In this document: positions 17,744-25,885 of the stretch, piece after piece
Layout: every line of letters begins with the position of its first letter
How positions within the stretch are numbered: the stretch's first letter is position 1
Virus record (IMG/VR): IMGVR_UViG_3300035034_001727
Location: 1 to 42,336 of that record
Strand: one strand, 5' to 3'
Length of the DNA: 42,336 bases
Source of the DNA: a virus
Translations under genes and position numbers: made by a program
The notes under the pieces: generated by a model
Database searches by the model: none
What the model saw: the letters and a program-made list of their open reading frames with translations, nothing else
What the model was told of the DNA's origin: nothing

Positions 17744-18061
17744 ATGGCACCAAAGAAAAAAGAAGCAGCTAACGAAACTGCACAAAAGACAACCGAACAA
17801 GAACAAGAGCAGAAGAATATCCTATTAGGAACTATTTCCTATACAAACGATGAGGATTATGAAAACTTCTTGTCTAAGTTAGATGTGAATCAAGCAATGT
17901 TCGTTCTTATTGCAAGCGCAAACTATGCACAAGCTAAAGGATTATATAATCTAGATGAGTCTGAGCTAGTTGCTAAAGCAATTAAGAAAATTAAAAGAAG
18001 TTCAGCTCAAGCTGCTCCTGCCGATGCAGAGCCAGTTGCATCAGAAGATACTAAATCATAA
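17744..18061 (+). CDS. Small hypothetical protein between gp32 and RNase H
   Basis: 105 residues: a Lys/Glu/Gln-rich start (MAPKKKEAANETAQ), a compact helical centre (residues ~28-90) and an Ala/Asp/Glu tail. Its place between gene 32 and rnh is where T4 carries 59, 33 and dsbA, so a transcription coactivator or helicase-loader role is possible by position only. No recognisable motif. Leader ATATTAATATG. Confidence 0.65.
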   Translation: MAPKKKEAANETAQKTTEQEQEQKNILLGTISYTNDEDYENFLSKLDVNQAMFVLIASANYAQAKGLYNLDESELVAKAIKKIKRSSAQAAPADAEPVASEDTKS

Positions 18062-18071
18062 ATGACGCAAT

Positions 18072-19214
18072 ATGGACTTTGTAATAGATGGAAATGCTTA
18101 TTTAAATGTAGCGATTAGTGTATCGAGGAATATTGCTTTTAGAGATAAAACAATAGGAACTCAATATTACGTTGAAGACATTTTAAATGAGGGTGAATTT
18201 ATTTTAAAGGACCAAATTAAAGTACAGTTTAGAAATTTCTGTTTAAATTATTTCTACTCACTAATTGCACCCGCTGGTAAACGAATCGGTCGGGTGCATT
18301 TAGCATTTGATTCTAGAAGTTGGAGAAAGGACTTTATTCAAAAGTATTTCGATAGCGGATCTTCTGGAGATTCATCAGCATCTCCTGATAAGTTTGTATA
18401 TAAAGGCAATAGAAAAAAGGATAATAAAATCTATCTATTTTTTGATTATTTTCAAAATGAAATTGCCCCAATCATTGTAAGAGAGACAGGAGTAAATTAC
18501 TACAGAATACCTGGAACTGAAGGAGATGACATAATCGCATATTTATGTGAAATGTTAAATACTGATGTAATGGTTTACACAGTAGATGGAGATATTGCTC
18601 AGCTTACATATTCTTCTAGAAAAAATGTAATCGTAATTTATCCAAAACAACAACGTAAGCATAAGAAGATCTGTGTTCCTATGGAATTTAATCCAGATTT
18701 TGCAGATGATGAAGAAGATAACTTCTTTTCATTGAACGAATCACATGTCGCGGAATCCACAATTACTCAAACAATAGACGCTTTTAAAAGCAAAGATTAT
18801 GTAGAGTATGTAATAGATCCAGTAGCAGATGTCTTCACTAAAATATTTAGAGGAGATAAAAAGGATAATATTCCTAAAATGGACAAAATGACACCTACTA
18901 AGACTAAGAAATTGATCGAGATCATATCAAGTGAATTCGGTACAAAATCAATTGATTTATTAGATGCATTAGATGAAACCTTTATTAATTTTGTAGTTAA
19001 ACATATTAGCATCCTTAATAAGGTATCTGAGATTGATCAATTAAAGGACATCAGGAAACACTTTCTGTTTAATACTAGAATCATTAGACTATCAAGTAAA
19101 CTGTTCCCGAGTGTGATCCAAGATAGTCTCAAGGCTAACATAAAACGATCTGAGTTTACAAAATTCAGCTTTAAAAAATTTACTAATTTAAAAAATAATC
19201 CTTCAATAATATGA
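18072..19214 (+). CDS. rnh: RNase H, T4 Rnh/FEN-1-like 5'-3' nuclease
   Basis: 380 residues. Metal-binding acidic motifs of the 5'-nuclease family occur in order: FVIDGNAYL at the N-terminus, LAFDSRSWRKDF near 77-88, YKGNRKK near 113, IPGTEGDDIIAYL near 148-160, TVDGDIAQL near 173 and FRGDKKDNIPKM near 259-270 (helix-hairpin-helix entry). It removes RNA primers and 5' flaps from lagging-strand fragments. Its last codons overlap the GroES ATG. It is about 75 residues longer than the T4 enzyme (305), mainly in the 190-250 region, which is acidic. Confidence 0.87.
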   Translation: MDFVIDGNAYLNVAISVSRNIAFRDKTIGTQYYVEDILNEGEFILKDQIKVQFRNFCLNYFYSLIAPAGKRIGRVHLAFDSRSWRKDFIQKYFDSGSSGDSSASPDKFVYKGNRKKDNKIYLFFDYFQNEIAPIIVRETGVNYYRIPGTEGDDIIAYLCEMLNTDVMVYTVDGDIAQLTYSSRKNVIVIYPKQQRKHKKICVPMEFNPDFADDEEDNFFSLNESHVAESTITQTIDAFKSKDYVEYVIDPVADVFTKIFRGDKKDNIPKMDKMTPTKTKKLIEIISSEFGTKSIDLLDALDETFINFVVKHISILNKVSEIDQLKDIRKHFLFNTRIIRLSSKLFPSVIQDSLKANIKRSEFTKFSFKKFTNLKNNPSII

Positions 19215-19510
19215 AACCGTTATACGAAAGAGTTTTAATAAAACCAAACGAAAAAGAAACAAAAACCCAAAGTGGAATTATGCTTCCTGAAAAGGCAGTT
19301 AAAAGACCGAATATTGGTACTGTTGTTGCCTGCGGAGATGGAACACATCATAATGAAATGGCAGTAAAACCTGGAGACTTGGTTCTATGCAATAGATTTG
19401 CTGGAGCAGAGCTTAGATACAAGGGTGAAAAACACTACATGATTATGTCAAATGAAATCATGGCAGTTCTTGATGATATCAACGATATCGAACTTGACGA
19501 ATATGAATAG
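19211..19510 (+). CDS. groES: GroES-type co-chaperonin (10 kDa)
   Basis: 99 residues, the usual Cpn10 length. LYERVLIKPNEKETKTQSGI at residues 4-23 and LPEKA at 25-29 make up the N-terminal strand and mobile loop, VKPGDLVLCNRFAGAELRYK gives the central barrel, and YMIMSNEIMAVL is the conserved C-terminal end. It caps the GroEL ring; T4 gp31 has the same job for capsid protein folding. Here the partner GroEL is encoded about 14 kb upstream instead of next door. ATG overlaps the rnh stop. The candidate ncRNA follows. Confidence 0.93.
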   Translation: MKPLYERVLIKPNEKETKTQSGIMLPEKAVKRPNIGTVVACGDGTHHNEMAVKPGDLVLCNRFAGAELRYKGEKHYMIMSNEIMAVLDDINDIELDEYE

Positions 19511-19520
19511 ATATTATAAT
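19494..19520 (+). promoter_or_regulatory. Possible promoter for the candidate ncRNA
   Basis: TATAAT at 19515-19520 with TTGACG at 19494-19499 (15-base spacing), inside and just after the end of groES. It does not match the AAAACT class. Confidence 0.4.
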
Positions 19521-19643
19521 GCGTAAAAGGTTGAGGAGTAATGTCCACGTGAATAAAATAGAATAGTGTAGAAATACACTCGAAGGTAGTTAGTATGGTA
19601 ATGGCTATCCGCGGGAACCACCATAAGCCTCTTATAATAACTA
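19521..19643 (+). ncRNA. Candidate structured non-coding RNA (about 120 nt), family not recognised
   Basis: No sensible reading frame covers this stretch. Several helices can be drawn: GAGG (19533-19536) with CCTC (19628-19631), AGTGTA-GAAA-TACACT (19565-19580, a GAAA-capped hairpin), TATGGT (19594-19599) with ACCATA (19618-19623), and TAGTTA (near 19587) with TAACTA (near 19638). Composition is more GC-rich than nearby spacers. A TATAAT lies directly upstream and a strong terminator directly downstream, as expected for a small RNA gene. No match to tRNA, tmRNA, RNase P, group I intron or common riboswitches could be made by eye. The strand is inferred from the promoter. Confidence 0.5.
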
Positions 19644-19673
19644 AAAAAGCCTAATCTTTCGATTAGGCTTTTT
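19644..19673. terminator. Bidirectional terminator between the ncRNA and tail sheath
   Basis: AAAAAGCCTAATC (19644-19656) pairs perfectly with GATTAGGCTTTTT (19661-19673), loop TTTC. T-runs occur on both strands, so it can end both the groES/ncRNA unit and the convergent tail sheath gene. Confidence 0.92.
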
Positions 19674-19696
19674 CTGTATATATTTTAATCTTTAAA

Positions 19697-22651
19697 TTAG
19701 AAACTTGGTGTAAATCCTGTAGATTCTGAACTTAATCCTCCACCAACTCTAGTAATTGTAATTCTATTAATGAATTTATGAATTCCTCTTGGGAAATCAA
19801 CCAATACATCGATAATCGCTGCGTTGTTTTCAATTACCTCATCTCCATTATTACTCTTATCGAATATAACGTCATAAGAACTTAATCCTCTTGCACTAAC
19901 TACTGCGTCTAGATAGTTTTCAACTATTGTCTTAACTCTAAGTCTTGTAATTTCATCATTGAAATCAAACAAGAAGTTGAATAATATTCTAGCTAAGTCT
20001 CTTTCAATTGTAGAAAGGTTATCTCTAACGTGAGCATTGTTAAGTGCCGAGTTAATTCTTTGATAAGCCGTGTTATTCGAGAACAATAAAGTTCCAAATC
20101 CTCTTCTTTTAACTATTAAGTTATGTCCAATTGGCTCTAAGAATGCTCTATCCTCATCAGTAAGTTCGTATTCAACTCCAACTAATTCTGGATCTGTAAT
20201 AACTCCTCTTTTTCCACCGGCTACAATCAAGAATGGTTGACCATTTCTGAATTTTCTAACGTATAGGTTAGATATGTATGCTGCTGGTGGTACTGATATA
20301 TTTCTATTTCCGTTTCTTATAATTAAGTTAGGGAAGTTAAACATTGAATAAGATGATAATGGAACTCCATTTACATCCTCTTCAGCAAAATCAAACTTGA
20401 AGCTAGGATTAAGACTTAAATCTCCTCCGGTTGAAATATGTCTAGCTGATACCAACTTATTAGTAGTATCAATAAAACTAGGATCAACTGATTGCTCAAA
20501 TTGTTTAATTGAAGGTGCATTTAAAAGTGCCATAGATTGACCGTGCATTGCACAAATCTTAGATAGGTAATACTTACTAGAAGAAGATATTTCTCCCTCG
20601 TATGTATCTACAACGTATCTAAAATCAATTACCTCTTTTCCAGCTAATGCTTGTGGAATTGATGTAAAGTCAAATAAGTAACTTAGTATCTCAGATTGTC
20701 TAGCTGCAGTTGAGTTTGGCAATAATGCCTCTCTAACTTTAAATCCTTTTAAATACTGACCTCTAAGTTCTCTAACAAAGTTTGAAATTCCTTTATAAAC
20801 ATGTATGTTATTTCCAGTAGCATCTATTCCGCTAATTTCATTAACTGATGGTGCCATTGTAGTTACAACATATTCTAATCTAGCAGGAGATAATTGTTGT
20901 GACGATGTCACAGATATAATCTTCAATAGTCTATCTCTAGTATCTCCAATAACTTTACCTTTAATATAATGGTTTACTTTAAGGAATTCATCAATAATTG
21001 CTTTATTAGCAGGGTTTGATGTATTAATTCCAAGTGTAATAACATTTGGTTGTGTAACTGAATAATCTGAGAAGAAGCTAGTATCTGTTAAATCAAATAC
21101 CCTTTTAAATTCATCAGAATCTTCAGGCTCAACTTGTATGTACTCATCTGTTCCATTTGTGTAGAAGTTAATATCTACTCTATTAATTAATGAGATATCA
21201 GCATAAGCAAAGACTCTAATATAATTCAATTCTACTGAACCGACTGTTACTGTTAATTCATCTTCAACTTTTAAATAATATTGATTGACACCATCATTGA
21301 TAATATCACCATTTCTGATAAATCCTTTAGCATATGCGTCATATAGCTTAGAATCAGCCATTCCGATCATATATACATTAGTACCTCCTGTAATTACTCT
21401 AGTATCTCCTAATGCAAGTCCAGTTCCAGCTAAGAATACTGACTCTGCAATAGTCTCAGCTGTTTCAGCTGAGAATATTAATGTTCCATCTGCCGGTTTA
21501 CAGTATGACAATGTGTCAATTAATGGAGTTGCAGAAGCAGCTGCTCCAGTGTAATCAAATCCACCATCATCCGCAGTATATACTAATTCATCGTAACCGT
21601 GTCCAACTGTATCAATTCTATGAGTATCTATTTCAATATCATTAAATGATGTATTTTCAAGGTCGATTAAATCTAGCTTATCTGCATCAATAGCACACAT
21701 AATTCCAGTAGTTGGGAATAATCTATTAACTAATCTATCTATTGAGATAGAGTTTCCAGTTTGATCTATAAAATCAGGAATTAAACATCCAATTGTTCTA
21801 CTGATAACTATAACTTCTCTTAATGCAAAGAAATCTGCTGATCTTGAATCAATTAATCCTGATGCATCAAAAAATTGTTTGTAAATAGGATCTTTAGATA
21901 ACTTTAAATAGTTAGTCCAATCTCCATTAACCATCATTACCTCAACCATGTAATCTGATATAAAATCATCATTACTTACATATGCTGGGAATTGAATTTC
22001 TTCTCCACCACCGATAGTATTATACCATTCTTTGGCCGTGATATCAAATCCAGTAGTTGCTGCTTTTCTAACCCACACTGTTGTGTTTTTCTTTCCTGTA
22101 TTTACAAATGATAATAATTTATTAGAAGCAACTGATGAATTTCCAAATCCACCTGGATTAGTTATAAAATCATCTCCAGTTGCTAAGTTTTTAGTTTTGT
22201 TTAGTTCTTCTGCATCTGCAAACCATAATCTTCTTTTGTTAAAGAAATTAACTATTGGATTCGTTAAAGGATTTTCATCCTCATTATTTGCTGATGCTTC
22301 TGTATTAAAAGTAGTAAACGTTGCTTGATCTAGGTTTAAATCAATATCTGTTTCAGTGTCCAATGGAAGCACGTTTAATGCAAATACTGGACCTTCTCTA
22401 AGCGCTACTTCGATTGATCTGTGGAAATATCCACCTGCTTTTTCTAGTTTTGGGTCTATTTCTCCAAATACTGCTCTTAATGTTTTTAAGTCGTTAATTA
22501 AAACGATTGTGTTGAATGGTCCAACTCTACTTGAACCTACTACAAGTCTCCCTGATGTTAATGGAAGTGCTAGGTTTGCGCTTTCATCTACTTCTATGGT
22601 ATATACACCACTTGCCTTGTAATTATTTAAATTGATCCTTCTTTCGGCCAT
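19697..22651 (-). CDS. 18: Contractile tail sheath protein, gp18-like
   Basis: 984 residues, much longer than T4 gp18 (659). The N-terminus (NNYKASGVYTIEVDES, then GRLVVGSSRVGPFNTIVLI) has the sheath protein pattern. The C-terminal ~280 residues hold the conserved sheath core: YLSKICAMHGQSMALLNAPS, FNFPNLIIRNGN, PFLIVAGGKRGVI, GFGTLLFSNNTAY, then FNFLFDFNDEITR and FPRGIHKFINRITITRVGGG. The middle (about residues 130-560) is a long variable insertion that probably forms extra surface domains. It polymerises around the tail tube and contracts on infection. Single-gene unit on the minus strand, with a late-type element 12-29 bases upstream and the shared terminator downstream. Confidence 0.93.
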   Translation of the reverse strand: MAERRINLNNYKASGVYTIEVDESANLALPLTSGRLVVGSSRVGPFNTIVLINDLKTLRAVFGEIDPKLEKAGGYFHRSIEVALREGPVFALNVLPLDTETDIDLNLDQATFTTFNTEASANNEDENPLTNPIVNFFNKRRLWFADAEELNKTKNLATGDDFITNPGGFGNSSVASNKLLSFVNTGKKNTTVWVRKAATTGFDITAKEWYNTIGGGEEIQFPAYVSNDDFISDYMVEVMMVNGDWTNYLKLSKDPIYKQFFDASGLIDSRSADFFALREVIVISRTIGCLIPDFIDQTGNSISIDRLVNRLFPTTGIMCAIDADKLDLIDLENTSFNDIEIDTHRIDTVGHGYDELVYTADDGGFDYTGAAASATPLIDTLSYCKPADGTLIFSAETAETIAESVFLAGTGLALGDTRVITGGTNVYMIGMADSKLYDAYAKGFIRNGDIINDGVNQYYLKVEDELTVTVGSVELNYIRVFAYADISLINRVDINFYTNGTDEYIQVEPEDSDEFKRVFDLTDTSFFSDYSVTQPNVITLGINTSNPANKAIIDEFLKVNHYIKGKVIGDTRDRLLKIISVTSSQQLSPARLEYVVTTMAPSVNEISGIDATGNNIHVYKGISNFVRELRGQYLKGFKVREALLPNSTAARQSEILSYLFDFTSIPQALAGKEVIDFRYVVDTYEGEISSSSKYYLSKICAMHGQSMALLNAPSIKQFEQSVDPSFIDTTNKLVSARHISTGGDLSLNPSFKFDFAEEDVNGVPLSSYSMFNFPNLIIRNGNRNISVPPAAYISNLYVRKFRNGQPFLIVAGGKRGVITDPELVGVEYELTDEDRAFLEPIGHNLIVKRRGFGTLLFSNNTAYQRINSALNNAHVRDNLSTIERDLARILFNFLFDFNDEITRLRVKTIVENYLDAVVSARGLSSYDVIFDKSNNGDEVIENNAAIIDVLVDFPRGIHKFINRITITRVGGGLSSESTGFTPSF

Positions 22652-22662
22652 TTTTCAAAGAT

Positions 22663-22680
22663 ATTTTTTATTATTTATTC
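22663..22680 (-). promoter_or_regulatory. Late-type promoter element for tail sheath
   Basis: On the minus strand GAATAAATAATAAAAAAT, about 27 bases (from ATAAATAA) upstream of the ATG. It resembles T4 late TATAAATA. Confidence 0.6.
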
Positions 22681-22689
22681 AATACAATC

Positions 22690-22800
22690 TATAATAAACC
22701 TAAAAAATATCTAAATTTGAAGATCCGAGCAGTCATATCACAGTATAATAAACTAATTGATGAACAAATAAGTTCACAGTAACTAAAAAAATTAATTAAT
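22690..22800 (+). promoter_or_regulatory. Leader region of the zinc-ribbon/polymerase operon, two TATAAT boxes
   Basis: TATAAT occurs at 22690-22695 and 22744-22749. Neither has the AAAACT box, so another activator or weaker use is possible. A small hairpin TGAAC-AAATAA-GTTCA follows in the leader near 22760-22775. The start codon context is ATTAATTAATATG. Confidence 0.35.
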
Positions 22801-23049
22801 ATGCACATAGAAGGAGATAATCCAAACGGAGGAGAAGGAGCACAATCACCGGGACCTAACGATCATTTAAAAGACGCAGAAGATGTGAAATGTGAAAAAT
22901 GCGAAGGTAATGTATTCATAGAAGCAATGATGATGAAAAAAGTATCTAAGTTTTTAACGGGAGCAGATCGCGATACAATCACACCAATTCCAGTAGTTGC
23001 GTGTGCATCATGTGGTCATGTAAATGAAATGTTCATTCCTAAATTTTAA
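22801..23049 (+). CDS. Small zinc-ribbon protein
   Basis: 82 residues. CEKCEGNVF near 31-39 and CASCGHVNEMF near 65-75 give two CxxC knuckles of a zinc ribbon separated by about 30 residues with KKVSKFLTG and IPVVAC. Proteins of this layout occur next to replication genes in T4-related marine phages, function unknown; nucleic-acid or protein binding is likely. Three bases separate it from the polymerase gene. Confidence 0.75.
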   Translation: MHIEGDNPNGGEGAQSPGPNDHLKDAEDVKCEKCEGNVFIEAMMMKKVSKFLTGADRDTITPIPVVACASCGHVNEMFIPKF

Positions 23050-23052
23050 TAT

Positions 23053-24489
23053 ATGATAATTGGCGTAGAAGTACAAGAACGTGATTTAATGATCTCATAC
23101 TATGATGCTGATGGAAAAATAGCATATATTAGAAAGAGACTAGCAGAGCACGAGATATTTAATTGGGTAGAACACAACCGTCCATCTCAGTATAAAAACT
23201 GGGACGGTACCTTTATTAAACAAGAATCATCTAATCCAAAGTGGCTAGCTAGAACTAGACTAGAGGAACTTATTATTGATAAGCTAACTCCATATGAAAA
23301 AGCACTAATCTATAATTTTGAAAATTTTCCAAAGAAGGACTATATCGATATTGAGATTAAATTAACAAGTGATGAGTTTCCAAAACCAGAAGAGGTTAAA
23401 ATGCCAGTTGGTATGATTTCTTTTTGTAATGAAGAGGGAGTCAATTATGTACTATCAATTATGGATTCAGAAGAACATCCAAATGGATTAAGTGACGATG
23501 ATATTCAAAGAATGGAAGTTGAGGTGAATGATTATTTCAAAAATACAATTCCACATGATCCTAAAGATAGAAAAATACTCGATCAAGATTTCACAATCAA
23601 ACATAAGTTTTTTAATAGTGAAAAGGAACTTCTAGAATTTTATTTTCACCAAATTGCTCCTAGACAACCATTTTTAACAGGATGGAATGTTGTAGACTTT
23701 GACTGGCAATACTTAATGAATAGAACTTCTAAAATTGGAGTTGATTCACTTAAGAATATGACTTCTAGAAAAACTTTCTCAAAAAGGCATAAATTACCAA
23801 CTCACATGGGAATTGTGGATTATATGCAACTATTTATTGATCCAGGATATAAGCCATATAAAGTAGTTGAGAATTATACTCTTGATTATATTGCATCAAA
23901 AGCATTAAATACTTCTAAGTTAAAACATCCATACAAAAGCTTTAGAGAATTTCAACAAGATGTTTATATGTTTACACTATATAACATCATTGATAATATT
24001 CTAGTAAAATTATTAGAAGATAAGTTTGGATTACTTGAGGTTGCGTTCTCTACTGCAAACGTGGCAGAGGTTGAAGTGAATAAGGTATTTAGCCCAGTTC
24101 ATATCACTGAGGTATTAATGTGTCGTCAGTTTTTGAATTCAAATCTTAAAATGCTTAAGAAAGGATATCAAAGTAAATCCGATGAAGAGGATGCAACATA
24201 TGCCGGAGCATACGTAATGCCCCCAGTTCCTGGATATTATAAATTTGTATCATGTTATGACTTCAAATCAATGTACCCTAATATCCAAATGCAATTTAAT
24301 TGTTGTCCATCTGCTTATCTTGGAAAAATAGGAATGATCAAAACAAACGGCACTGAAATTACAACTAAGAATAATACCTTATTTGATAGTCAAAAAGATT
24401 CAGTGGCAAGAGTTATATTAGAAAGATTATATAATGCTAGGATAGAGGCCCAAGAAGAAATCAAAGATTTAAAATTCAATAGAAAATGA
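23053..24489 (+). CDS. 43: DNA polymerase gp43, N-terminal part only (exonuclease domain to palm motif A)
   Basis: 478 residues against about 900 for T4 gp43. The proofreading exonuclease is complete: D99-I-E101 (ExoI), GWNVVDFDW with Asn212 and Asp217 (ExoII), and Tyr310-x3-Asp314 in YNIIDN (ExoIII). Polymerase motif A is present at DFKSMYPNI (Asp403). The frame ends at FNRK with TGA, just where motif B (K-x3-N-S-x-Y-G) should follow, and the motif C Asp-Thr-Asp is absent. No continuation was found in any frame downstream, nor elsewhere in the window. The rest must be encoded elsewhere as a second subunit, or the gene is broken. Exonuclease and motif residues look intact, arguing for a working split enzyme. 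Confidence 0.85.
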   Translation: MIIGVEVQERDLMISYYDADGKIAYIRKRLAEHEIFNWVEHNRPSQYKNWDGTFIKQESSNPKWLARTRLEELIIDKLTPYEKALIYNFENFPKKDYIDIEIKLTSDEFPKPEEVKMPVGMISFCNEEGVNYVLSIMDSEEHPNGLSDDDIQRMEVEVNDYFKNTIPHDPKDRKILDQDFTIKHKFFNSEKELLEFYFHQIAPRQPFLTGWNVVDFDWQYLMNRTSKIGVDSLKNMTSRKTFSKRHKLPTHMGIVDYMQLFIDPGYKPYKVVENYTLDYIASKALNTSKLKHPYKSFREFQQDVYMFTLYNIIDNILVKLLEDKFGLLEVAFSTANVAEVEVNKVFSPVHITEVLMCRQFLNSNLKMLKKGYQSKSDEEDATYAGAYVMPPVPGYYKFVSCYDFKSMYPNIQMQFNCCPSAYLGKIGMIKTNGTEITTKNNTLFDSQKDSVARVILERLYNARIEAQEEIKDLKFNRK

Positions 24490-24599
24490 TGTACAGTGTG
24501 ATCATAGAAAATATTAAATGGGTATCTTCTACTACATTCAAAAATACCTATAAGTATGAAATTAAGAAAATGGGCTCAATCGCTACTACAAAAAAATAA
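24489..24599 (+). CDS. Possible small ORF after the polymerase fragment
   Basis: 36 codons beginning MYSVIIENIKWVSSTTFKNT, with ATG in a TGATG overlap with the polymerase stop and its end overlapping the next gene. It matches no polymerase or intein segment. It may be the residue of a past insertion or a chance frame. Confidence 0.25.
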   Translation: MYSVIIENIKWVSSTTFKNTYKYEIKKMGSIATTKK

Positions 24600-25296
24600 A
24601 AAAGATATGCTAACAGAAGAAGAACTAATTAGTTACCAGCAAAATTTTGCAGGTCAAACATTTCAATGGATTAAAACCGATCGACCTGAACTAAAGGGAA
24701 AACTAGTTAAGGTTAGAGATATAAGACCTGATGGAACAGCTGTATTTGATGATGGATCAAAGGTTCATGTAAAAGAACTTAACAATAAACTTATGATGAT
24801 CCACGGAGATATGCCTCCGCTTACTATAGATGAAGTGAATGCAATTCATGCTCCTAAAAAAGCAGATGTGATACCTGAAACAAAGTTACCAAATGGAGAA
24901 GTTATTCCAGAGAAAAAAGTGGCAGATGCTAATAGTGCAAATGTTCCACCTGCTAACTTTGATAGTAAAACGGGCCAACCTTTGAATAATACCGAGCCAG
25001 CTAAACCAGCTGCTCCTGTTCAAAACCCGTTCGAAATGTTTAATTCAGATGAAACTGAAATCTCAATAAAAGTCAAAATCAAATTGCCAGATAAAAAGCT
25101 TTTGAAGATGATGTATAACAATGCAGAGGACAAAGATGAATTCATAGATCAATTATCTAATTACGTAACATCAATGATAAATAATAGTGTAGTAAGTGGA
25201 TCAATAACTAAAATGCTTGATCCTAAAAAAGCTGCACCTAAAAAGGAAGAAACACCTGAGGTAAATTTAACCGAAATCAAAGATGAAGAAAAATAA
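24556..25296 (+). CDS. Hypothetical protein, possible SH3-like barrel plus linker and helical end
   Basis: 246 residues. Residues ~35-78 (GQTFQWIKTDRPELKGKLVK, then VFDDGSKVHVKEL) look like a small SH3-type barrel. Residues ~90-165 are a Pro/Ala/Lys linker. Residues ~170-235 form an alternating strand and helices (ISIKVKIKLPDKKLLKMMY). It sits between the polymerase fragment and the genes before uvsX and overlaps the next gene by 14 bases, so it is translated with them. A replication accessory role is possible from position. Not recognised. Confidence 0.6.
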   Translation: MKLRKWAQSLLQKNKKDMLTEEELISYQQNFAGQTFQWIKTDRPELKGKLVKVRDIRPDGTAVFDDGSKVHVKELNNKLMMIHGDMPPLTIDEVNAIHAPKKADVIPETKLPNGEVIPEKKVADANSANVPPANFDSKTGQPLNNTEPAKPAAPVQNPFEMFNSDETEISIKVKIKLPDKKLLKMMYNNAEDKDEFIDQLSNYVTSMINNSVVSGSITKMLDPKKAAPKKEETPEVNLTEIKDEEK

Positions 25297-25834
25297 TTTT
25301 GAATCTAAAGAAGAATACCAAGATGGTAAATATCGAATTGTTAGCATTTCAAATGGATCTACTAATTTAAGAAGAGTTATATGTGATGTAGATGGAATAT
25401 GTTTAGTTCCATTTGATACATTAAACGGAAAAATAAAAAACGTATATCTAGCACGGTACGTTGATTATTTAAGTAATGACCAAGGACACACGTGCATTAT
25501 TTCAGATTTCAAAGAAAATACAGATACCATATTTGAAGAACTACATGAATTAGTAAACGTAGAATTAGGAGTAGATGCTGATGTTAATGATCTTTACTTT
25601 TTAGGAAACATAAAACATAATTTACCTTTCTCTAAGACCTATAAATGTTATGGGTTAAATCTAGATAATCATTCAAAGGATCTTAATGGATTCTCACTTG
25701 ATTTAACAGATGATGAAAAGGATAAAAAGCTATATAGCCTCGACAAAATAAAATTGACGAGAGTTCTAAAAGGTGACATTGAGGATTCATTAACAATGTC
25801 TGCTGCACTTTTGCTAATTTCATATGTAGAATAA
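25283..25834 (+). CDS. Hypothetical protein, possibly a degenerate Nudix-fold protein
   Basis: 183 residues. The stretch around 85-110 (IFEELHELVNVELG) resembles the helix of a Nudix box (R-E-U-x-E-E-x-G-U) but lacks the second Glu and the Gly, so hydrolase activity is doubtful. The preceding VICDVDGICLVPFDTLNGKI and the later YFLGNIKHNL fit the Nudix beta-sandwich order. Last gene of its operon before the uvsX promoter. Treat as unknown with a weak fold hint. Confidence 0.5.
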   Translation: MKKNNFESKEEYQDGKYRIVSISNGSTNLRRVICDVDGICLVPFDTLNGKIKNVYLARYVDYLSNDQGHTCIISDFKENTDTIFEELHELVNVELGVDADVNDLYFLGNIKHNLPFSKTYKCYGLNLDNHSKDLNGFSLDLTDDEKDKKLYSLDKIKLTRVLKGDIEDSLTMSAALLLISYVE

Positions 25835-25835
25835 C

Positions 25836-25863
25836 AAAACTTTAGGGTATTCCGTAGTAAAAT
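25836..25863 (+). promoter_or_regulatory. Early/middle-type promoter for uvsX
   Basis: AAAACT at 25836-25841 and TAAAAT at 25858-25863, 16 bases apart, 22 bases before the ATG. Confidence 0.6.
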
Positions 25864-25885
25864 ATTACTAAAAAAGAAGAATACT

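Noticed and set aside
18266-18298. Inverted repeat TGCACCCG/CGGGTGCA inside rnh
   Set aside because: Only 8 bp with a 17-base loop; expected by chance more often than the longer hairpins and no T-run follows.
19521-19643. tRNA, tmRNA or RNase P RNA
   Set aside because: No T-loop/anticodon arrangement and no conserved RNase P or tmRNA core; a GAGG...GTCC stretch is only superficially like RNase P.
24487-24600. Group I intron or intein at the end of the polymerase fragment
   Set aside because: No polymerase exon follows in any frame, the stop is immediate, and no intein Cys/Ser start or intron core was seen.
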